This document shows positions 25,801-30,397 of a DNA stretch of 30,397 nucleotides, piece by piece (position 1 is the first letter of the stretch; each line of letters opens with the position of its first letter). Source of the stretch: Bacteroidales bacterium UBA3663. Lineage in GTDB: Bacteria; Bacteroidota; Bacteroidia; Bacteroidales; UBA3663. Below the pieces are notes generated by a model that ran no database searches, had not been told where the DNA came from, and saw nothing but the letters and a program-made list of their open reading frames with translations. The translations under genes and the position numbers were made by a program. The stretch lies in assembly GCA_002373755.1 (NCBI GenBank), contig DFJU01000055.1:1-30397 (forward strand), read 5' to 3'.

Positions 25801-26356
25801 GTGGGGTCTGCAACGAGCTGTTAACCTTGGTCAGCGTGACGTTCTTCATTGCCACCCAGTTGGCCGAAGCACTGCCAGAACGGATGCCGATGGTGAGATT
25901 GCCGCTGGCATCGGCCTGGCCGATGGCGGTCAGTGTGGCATAGCGGCCCGACGACTGGTCGTTGTAACGGATGGCCGTGCCACTCGAGATGTCGGCCGAC
26001 TCGCCGTCGCCCGCGTAGAGATACACGCCCGACGGATAGGTCGTGCTGCGCTCATTGTAGGCACGAACGAGGGCCGAGAGCCGGTAGTAGGCATTGGCCG
26101 TCAATCCCGTCGCCGTGTAGCTCCATGTGCCGGCAGGCAGATAGTTTCCATAGCGCACCCAGTTTTCAAGGAAAGGCGTGGTCATGTTGCTGCCGTCGGA
26201 GTTGCCCTCGGTTGACCATGTGTTGATGTGGAACGTCGAGTTGTTGTCGATGCTCCATCCGTCCATGCTCGATGTGCTGATATTGATGGTCTGTGCGGCA
26301 AGCTGTCCGGCCGTAGCGATGACGGCCGATGCCACTATTGCAAACAAACGTTTCAT
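22865..26356 (-). CDS. Large secreted protein with four Big_2 Ig-like domains and C-terminal sorting-type tail
   Basis: The product is 1163 residues. The signal peptide is MKRLFAIVASAVIATAGQLA, then AQ. A carbohydrate-binding-like N-terminal domain follows (residues ~22-195). Then come bacterial Ig-like group 2 domains centred near residues 220, 305, 388 and 618, each with the pattern T-Y-T-S-S-N-T-S-V-A-T-V-N and V-G-A-G-T-x-T-I-T. Two beta-trefoil-like stretches (SGEQYLIVYQSN to about 590, and SFIRLKNYSCNQYATLSADG to about 960) are separated by beta domains. GYGYATLYSPVALDIPGGI and ISVIPAEVPTIL are blocks common in Bacteroidota surface proteins. The end, YDLLGHRVADTTDGLRPGIY plus IRYGRKMIVRR, looks like a type IX secretion sorting tail. 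Likely an adhesin or glycan-binding surface protein; no catalytic site seen. Confidence 0.88.
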   Translation of the reverse strand: MKRLFAIVASAVIATAGQLAAQTINISTSSMDGWSIDNNSTFHINTWSTEGNSDGSNMTTPFLENWVRYGNYLPAGTWSYTATGLTANAYYRLSALVRAYNERSTTYPSGVYLYAGDGESADISSGTAIRYNDQSSGRYATLTAIGQADASGNLTIGIRSGSASANWVAMKNVTLTKVNSSLQTPQLNIWSQFGSSTIVGLSSKVGYYTNSDGTITYTTSDASVATVTSDGTVTCVGAGVVTITVHLAATSTYESATRTIQLTVKQDWNTKITPTMSLTAATTSLEPGETSATTLTYNGDGAVTYTSSNTSVATVNASGVVTAVGAGTATITASAAETNDFYAASATLNFTVTSKLLTPTLTLTAETSQAYVGTTVATTLTNSGNGAVTYTSSNTSVATVNASGVITAVGAGTATITATAAATSNYTAASATTTISVLAVPTGSANYVRVTGLDEIVSGEQYLIVYQSNATATSGYALDGNFTTSAKTAVTVADYAVSAAPAYAFTITKSGSGYVAKGVGSGKYLAPKSSTDIYADASTVVTLTESGEGFEVWCDANSRYLNYNSSGVFQGSTSAKRTLYLYMKAEMSFPSAAYSAKMGSSFSAPTLTKSPSAMNVTYTSSNTSVATVNASTGAVTLVGAGTTTITATRSATHGALSASYTLTVADERQLPTVTILPAMVTLTEGTSKTVTVDVAYYDGVVSASMVDETFATLTLASAENRVYNYSVEGLTTGTTYIKLEMPATSNYRDTTIYVPVSVLSSLYTFELVVEDAPQYGVAIEIWGTTYSGSTTFTSAHNSVSSADITVGSLSNYTSAISIEGRTITVTYSLKVPQKGSFIRLKNYSCNQYATLSADGSALTLAPSGIDNIIYYDAEGRFLFYSNGQFVKATHLMASVADAASASTFTFTRGTGDFTACYSVRSNDGKYLLGSSDCTTTSSVADNGYAFWSVEILSALPVTTTVAGYGYATLYSPVALDIPGGIMAYYVTGKTQISGTSGIEYELTLQKLISVIPAEVPTILVGTPGTTYDCTLQYADQTSAPDFESSMTGSFAAHVTADVAGAGNVFALQPNAAEETVGFYRYSQPSTKGFKAYFVSSTASGAAAIRLRFANAESETSAIVLPETDKAEADGAVYDLLGHRVADTTDGLRPGIYIRYGRKMIVRR
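24461..25450 (-). repeat. Three near-identical DNA copies inside the Big_2 domains
   Basis: Segments at about 24461-24510, 25145-25197 and 25393-25450 encode the same TSSNTSVATVNAS core with only scattered base changes. A fourth, more diverged copy lies near 25690. The two closest copies are about 250 bp apart, one domain period. Confidence 0.75.
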
Positions 26357-26363
26357 ATTGTCA

Positions 26364-26384
26364 AATTACAAATTACGAATTACA
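26364..26384. repeat. AATTACA heptamer array (3 units)
   Basis: AATTACA, AATTACG and AATTACA follow the start codon of the Big_2 gene on its upstream side. A single further unit occurs at 26467-26473. The array lies in the 140-bp gap between two co-oriented secreted-protein genes. Confidence 0.75.
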
Positions 26385-26388
26385 AAAT

Positions 26389-26492
26389 ACTGCCTTGCGG
26401 ACGCGCCATCGGCCAAAACCGAAATCCGCATCCATACCGCTGAAAAATATAGCCTCATACTTTTCAAATTACGAATAACTGCCTTGCGGACG
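26389..26492. repeat. Direct repeat ACTGCCTTGCGGACG, two copies 89 bp apart
   Basis: The 15-mer occurs perfectly at 26389-26403 and 26478-26492, each preceded by an AATTACG-type unit, so the duplicated block is longer than 15 bp. It fills most of the gap between the two secreted-protein genes. No promoter or terminator was recognised within it. Confidence 0.8.
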
Positions 26493-26496
26493 GGAA

Positions 26497-29400
26497 TCAA
26501 AGAGCGACCTTCTTGCCGTCGCGCACATAGATACCGCGGGTTGCCGGACTCTGGACTCGGCGGCCCTGCAGGTCGTAGAGCGTGCCTTCAAGATCATCGC
26601 CGGCAGCATCGACATCGTCTTCGATGGCATTGCCCACGTAGAGACGCATCAGAGTGCGTGCGCGGGCGGCATCGGACGTGGCCTTGCCGTAGATTGGCAG
26701 ATAGAAGTAGAGGTCTTCGCTTGTGTACGATGCCGTCTGTGCGAACATACCTTCGCCCACCCAGAGAGCCGGAGTGACGTCGGCAGCCAAATGCCAGTCG
26801 GCAGCGTTGCTCTTGGCCGATGAAACGGCGTAGAAGCCCGCGTAGTTCTTGTGATCGACCTTTGTCCAGATGCTGTTCGGCAGCGAGTCGGCCAACGTCT
26901 GCAATCCGTCGTAGTAGAGCCACAGCTCCTTCGGCAACTGCATCTTGTATTCAACGGCCGATGCGGTGAAGTTGTAGTCGTCATCGTAGGCCATCTCGTA
27001 AGGCTTGTATTCGCTCACGAGGTATGGGATGCCGAAGCAGTTCCAGCCCATGTCTTCGGCTGCTGTCAATGCACCAGATCCGTCGGTCGGCTCGTTGTTG
27101 TGCTGCGTGAGCGTGACGAGCTGTGCGGTCGAGATGATGTTGCCCTCAGCGTCGGTGAGCGGATGCTCGTTGTAGATGTAGTCGCGCATCGTAGTGCCCT
27201 TGCCCGTGAAGCGATAGACAGTGTCGTGGCTGCATGTGAAGAAGACACCCTGGCAGGCCTCGGTGGCTCCGTCCACGTCGTAGATGCGCTCCCAGCATGG
27301 CGAGTTGGCGCTCATGATCTGGTAGCGGGCCGATGCGCGGGTCTGGCCGTTGTAGGTGTAGGCCGTGGTGCGGACGTCGGGCGTGAGTGTGAGCACGCGG
27401 GTCGTGGCATCGTAGCTGTAGGTTGCCGGGCCGTGGCTGTCGTCGGTCGCGTAGTTGTAGTCCATGTCGTATGGCAGGGCTACGATCGAACCGGCTGCGT
27501 TGATGTTGCGTTCAACGGCGACGTAGGCGGCCTTGATGCTCTGTCCGTGGCCGTAAAGCGACGCTCCGCGCTTGACGAGCAGATAGGCCGGGATGAGGTC
27601 GTGAGCCTCGGCAATCAGGTTGCTGTTCTCCAACAGATAGACGACGCTGCCCTCGTGCGGATAGTAGTTGCCGCCGTAGTCGAGGCTGTCGGTGTTGGTG
27701 AAGACGGTCTGGCCGACGGTGTCGTTGCCAACGCACCAGGTCTCGAATGCGCCACGGTCGAGCACGTCGATTGTGGCCTTGGCCGAACGGGTGTTCAGCA
27801 CGCGCGGATTGGCCAGCAGGTCAACGTCGGTCGCGTAGTTGATGAACTGGACCAGATTGGCCGTAGCGGCATCGAGCGTCATCGGGTTGATTGAGTCGCA
27901 ACGGTCGATGTTGAGCGAGTGTTCGGTGAGCTGGTAGTTCAGGTTGGCGTCCGAAACCGCGTAGTTGAACTTCGAGAGGGTGTTCTCGTCGGCCGGATGA
28001 CCCGCGTAGTTGAAGATTGAGTACCACAGGTGGCTGCCCTGCTTGTTGTCGGCGGCCTCGTCGTAGCGGCAGTTGCCGGCGGCGTCGTTGGTGCGGCCCT
28101 CGACGGTGAGGTTGACACCGTAGCCCGTTGAGCCGAGGTTGAGCACGTAGTTGGTCGATGCGACGGCGTTGTCGCGGAAGAGCACTTCGTAGATGAGGGC
28201 GTTGTTCACGTTGGCCACATTCACGTTGGTTGCGCCCGATGCGTTGTTGTCGGCCACGAGGATGTGCGACACTGCAACTGCCGGAATCACTCCATCGACC
28301 GACGATGTCGGATTGATGTCGAGCACTGGCGTGAGCACAGCTCCGAGCGGATTATTTTCGGTGACCGACGAGATTGCCACGCCGTCGATGCGGGTCGGGA
28401 CTTCGGCGCTGAAGGTGTTCTTCTCGCCAGTGGTGACCGACGAAAGTACGGTGCGCTTCGTGCTTGGGCCGACCAGACCCGGACGGTTGTTGACCACGGT
28501 GGCTACATCTTCGTGAAGGTGCGGATAGAGATATTCGCCGGTCTCTTCGTCGATGGTGTAGCGCACGGAATCGGTGACGTTGGTCGGGTCGATGCTGCCG
28601 AAGATGTTGACGCCGCTGCGCAGGGTGATGCCGTCGAACTGCGTGTCATTGTCGCCCTTCACGAAGACGTATGCCTCGTTGAGGTCATCGGCCGTCGGAG
28701 CGTTGGTTGCGCTGTAGATGGCGGCAAGGTCGATGGCGTTCTGGAGGTTTTCGCTGTTCATCGTCTGGCCCCAGCCTGTTCCGTCGCGGTTTTCGGTCTG
28801 CGTCGGATCGACATAGATGACGCGGAGCAGCGGCTGCGGATATTCGATGGCGCCCACCTCGATGCTTTGCGGGATGACACGCGGCTGGTCGAGGAAGTCA
28901 AGTTCGGTGGTCGGAATCCATGCGAGGTCGAACACCTGGTCGGCATAGATTGTCGTGTCGCCCTTGTTGACCAGACGCACGCTCGGACGCAGGCTGAAGT
29001 CGCGCTGTTCGATGTCGCCGCCCTCCGACCAGTCGGTTGCCTCGAGAATCGGATTCTTGAAGTTCGGGCCGGTCGAGATGTTGTGGTTGTCGAGCGACAG
29101 GTAGGTGTTCCAGTAGTTGTTGACGAAGGCGGTGTCGGTGTAGTCGGTGCCTTCGGTGATGACCACTGCTCCGTTGACGAAACGTGTGTAGGCGTTGCGG
29201 CGGAAGATGCTGTCGGATGCGGCATCGCGGTCGGACACGTAGCCGTCGAGTGCGAACTGCTTACCATAGACCGAAGCGTCGCCGTCCGTCGGGTTGTTGC
29301 GCCAGAGCACGGTGTTCATGATGTTCGAGTGGCGCGGATTGTAGTCGGCTCCAGAACCGGTTGCCGTCTGGCCGTTGCGCATCGCTGCGGCGAGCATCTC

Positions 29401-30397
29401 GCCTGAGCCTTCGTTCGACTCGCTCTCGATGAGCGTGGTGAGCATACCCGAGTTCATCAGAATCCAGCGGCCCTTGTTGAGTGCGATGGTGTTGTTGATG
29501 GTGCGGGTGTTGTAGGCCTCAAGCGGATTGCCCCAGTTGGAGTGGAAGACGCTGTTGTAGATGAGCGCGTCGCCGCCATACTGACCGATATATACGGCCG
29601 ATGACGAGCGGTCGTTGAGCGTAGAGTTGTCGTAGTGCGTACCGCTGTTCATCACGCAGCACTTCGTCATGACGAACTTGGCCGGATTGTCCACTACGCG
29701 ATAATAGAGGGCATAGTCGGTGGCCACTGACGACTGGACGGTGTAGGTGTCGTCGGTCCAATAGGTGCAGTGCACATCGGCCGATGGGTCTTTCGACAGG
29801 GCTGCATACTCGTCGGCCGAAATCGAAATGTTGGCCGTGGCGGGCGATGTGGCATAGACGGTGTAGGTCGTGCCCTCCGACTGGTAGGTGTAGGCCTGGT
29901 CCTCGTAGCGGACGGCCGTGCCGTGTGTGCCCGACAGTGCCTGATTGTTGACGAACGTGATGCCGTCGAGCTGAACCGGAATGGTGGTTGCAGTGCGCGT
30001 CGAACTTGACATTGCGCCGTTGCCCAGACCTTCGTCGTCGCCCTTGCCGTAGCGCTGCATGGCATCCTTCACGTAGAAGAGGTAGTCCCATGTGCCAGTT
30101 GTGCCGTCCAGACGTTCGGTCGAGCGGATGACCGACGGATAAAGCTCGGTGTCGTATTGGTCGCGCAGATCCTTGCTATAGCCGCCCTTGATGGTGAGCG
30201 AGCGGACGAAATACTTGTCGATGTCGCTCTGCGAATACTTGAGCTGGCCGTTGGTGTAGGCCCAGTCGGGGAAGACGACGCTCTCGTTGACATCTTCGGT
30301 GTCGATGCAGAATGTGCGGTGACCGCCGTAGGTGTAGATCGGAGCGTAGGAGCCGTCGGTCAGGCGGATTTCCTTGCGGTGGCCGTTGCGGCTTGCG
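26497..30397 (-). CDS. Very large secreted beta-helix-like protein with sorting-type tail (N terminus outside window)
   Basis: The frame is open from the window edge to the stop at 26497, about 1299 residues; the internal Met at 30072 is not the real start, since coding sequence of the same style (TDGSYAPIYTYGGHRTFC, SLTIKGGYSKDLRDQYD) continues upstream. ITFVNNQALSGTHG, MTKCCVMNSGTHYDNSTLND, YNSVFHSNWGNPL and TINNTIALNKGRW are beta-helix coils of the type in 'choice-of-anchor Q' proteins. VIYVDPTQTENRDGTGWGQT followed by LQNAIDLAAIY begins a second pectate-lyase-like helix. The end, LYDLQGRRVQSPATRGIYVR plus DGKKVAL, is a sorting-type tail similar to its neighbour's. It probably sits on the cell surface or is released. 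No catalytic residues can be named. Confidence 0.85.
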   Translation of the reverse strand, partial: ASRNGHRKEIRLTDGSYAPIYTYGGHRTFCIDTEDVNESVVFPDWAYTNGQLKYSQSDIDKYFVRSLTIKGGYSKDLRDQYDTELYPSVIRSTERLDGTTGTWDYLFYVKDAMQRYGKGDDEGLGNGAMSSSTRTATTIPVQLDGITFVNNQALSGTHGTAVRYEDQAYTYQSEGTTYTVYATSPATANISISADEYAALSKDPSADVHCTYWTDDTYTVQSSVATDYALYYRVVDNPAKFVMTKCCVMNSGTHYDNSTLNDRSSSAVYIGQYGGDALIYNSVFHSNWGNPLEAYNTRTINNTIALNKGRWILMNSGMLTTLIESESNEGSGEMLAAAMRNGQTATGSGADYNPRHSNIMNTVLWRNNPTDGDASVYGKQFALDGYVSDRDAASDSIFRRNAYTRFVNGAVVITEGTDYTDTAFVNNYWNTYLSLDNHNISTGPNFKNPILEATDWSEGGDIEQRDFSLRPSVRLVNKGDTTIYADQVFDLAWIPTTELDFLDQPRVIPQSIEVGAIEYPQPLLRVIYVDPTQTENRDGTGWGQTMNSENLQNAIDLAAIYSATNAPTADDLNEAYVFVKGDNDTQFDGITLRSGVNIFGSIDPTNVTDSVRYTIDEETGEYLYPHLHEDVATVVNNRPGLVGPSTKRTVLSSVTTGEKNTFSAEVPTRIDGVAISSVTENNPLGAVLTPVLDINPTSSVDGVIPAVAVSHILVADNNASGATNVNVANVNNALIYEVLFRDNAVASTNYVLNLGSTGYGVNLTVEGRTNDAAGNCRYDEAADNKQGSHLWYSIFNYAGHPADENTLSKFNYAVSDANLNYQLTEHSLNIDRCDSINPMTLDAATANLVQFINYATDVDLLANPRVLNTRSAKATIDVLDRGAFETWCVGNDTVGQTVFTNTDSLDYGGNYYPHEGSVVYLLENSNLIAEAHDLIPAYLLVKRGASLYGHGQSIKAAYVAVERNINAAGSIVALPYDMDYNYATDDSHGPATYSYDATTRVLTLTPDVRTTAYTYNGQTRASARYQIMSANSPCWERIYDVDGATEACQGVFFTCSHDTVYRFTGKGTTMRDYIYNEHPLTDAEGNIISTAQLVTLTQHNNEPTDGSGALTAAEDMGWNCFGIPYLVSEYKPYEMAYDDDYNFTASAVEYKMQLPKELWLYYDGLQTLADSLPNSIWTKVDHKNYAGFYAVSSAKSNAADWHLAADVTPALWVGEGMFAQTASYTSEDLYFYLPIYGKATSDAARARTLMRLYVGNAIEDDVDAAGDDLEGTLYDLQGRRVQSPATRGIYVRDGKKVAL

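Overview
The window reads as a chromosomal segment of a Bacteroidota bacterium, most likely an anaerobic gut- or rumen-type Bacteroidales (Prevotellaceae or Muribaculaceae would fit; I cannot settle the family). The evidence is the Bacteroidota promoter architecture (TTG, 19-20 nt, TAnnTTTG) seen before several genes, A-rich leaders instead of strong Shine-Dalgarno sites, the conserved trio of cytoplasmic alpha-glucan genes, and two large secreted proteins ending in a GIYxRxGxK-type C-terminal tail. The DNA is GC-rich, with AT-rich intergenic regions. No tRNA, rRNA, transposase, integrase or CRISPR array was seen.

Layout. 1-7161 (minus strand): seven co-oriented genes. They are DUF1846, purC, a four-gene cassette (HPr-kinase-like ATPase, S24/S26 peptidase, PqqD-like protein, ABC exporter) and a 5'-complete but 3'-cut rlmD-type rRNA methyltransferase. 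The cassette looks like a ribosomally-made-peptide modification/export module without a visible precursor, and is the most interesting gene set here. 7317-8090: AlkD-like DNA glycosylase. 8299-8925 (plus): small outer-membrane barrel. 9134-13808 (minus): GH57 enzyme, GT-B glycosyltransferase and glycogen-debranching enzyme, an alpha-glucan operon read from a promoter at 13854-13884. 14054-15479 (plus): TetR regulator and FabG-type reductase. 15775-16503 (plus): unknown exported/membrane protein. 16577-19398 (minus): phosphopantetheinyl transferase, small unknown membrane protein and MATE transporter. 19701-22619 (plus): lipoprotein GH2-like glycosidase. 22865-30397 (minus): a Big_2-domain secreted protein and a very large beta-helix-like secreted protein running off the window.

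Non-coding structure is rich. There are four convincing intrinsic terminators, of which at least two look bidirectional. Heptamer AATTACA-type arrays lie at gene junctions, and a 160-bp imperfect inverted repeat sits inside the peptide cassette. A family of diverged ~130-bp intergenic elements (three copies in 5.4 kb) is packed with DnaA-box-like 9-mers. Two octamers, GGCCGATG and CTACGCGA, occur far more often than chance on both strands, in all reading frames and in intergenic DNA; this may be a genome-wide iterated signal.
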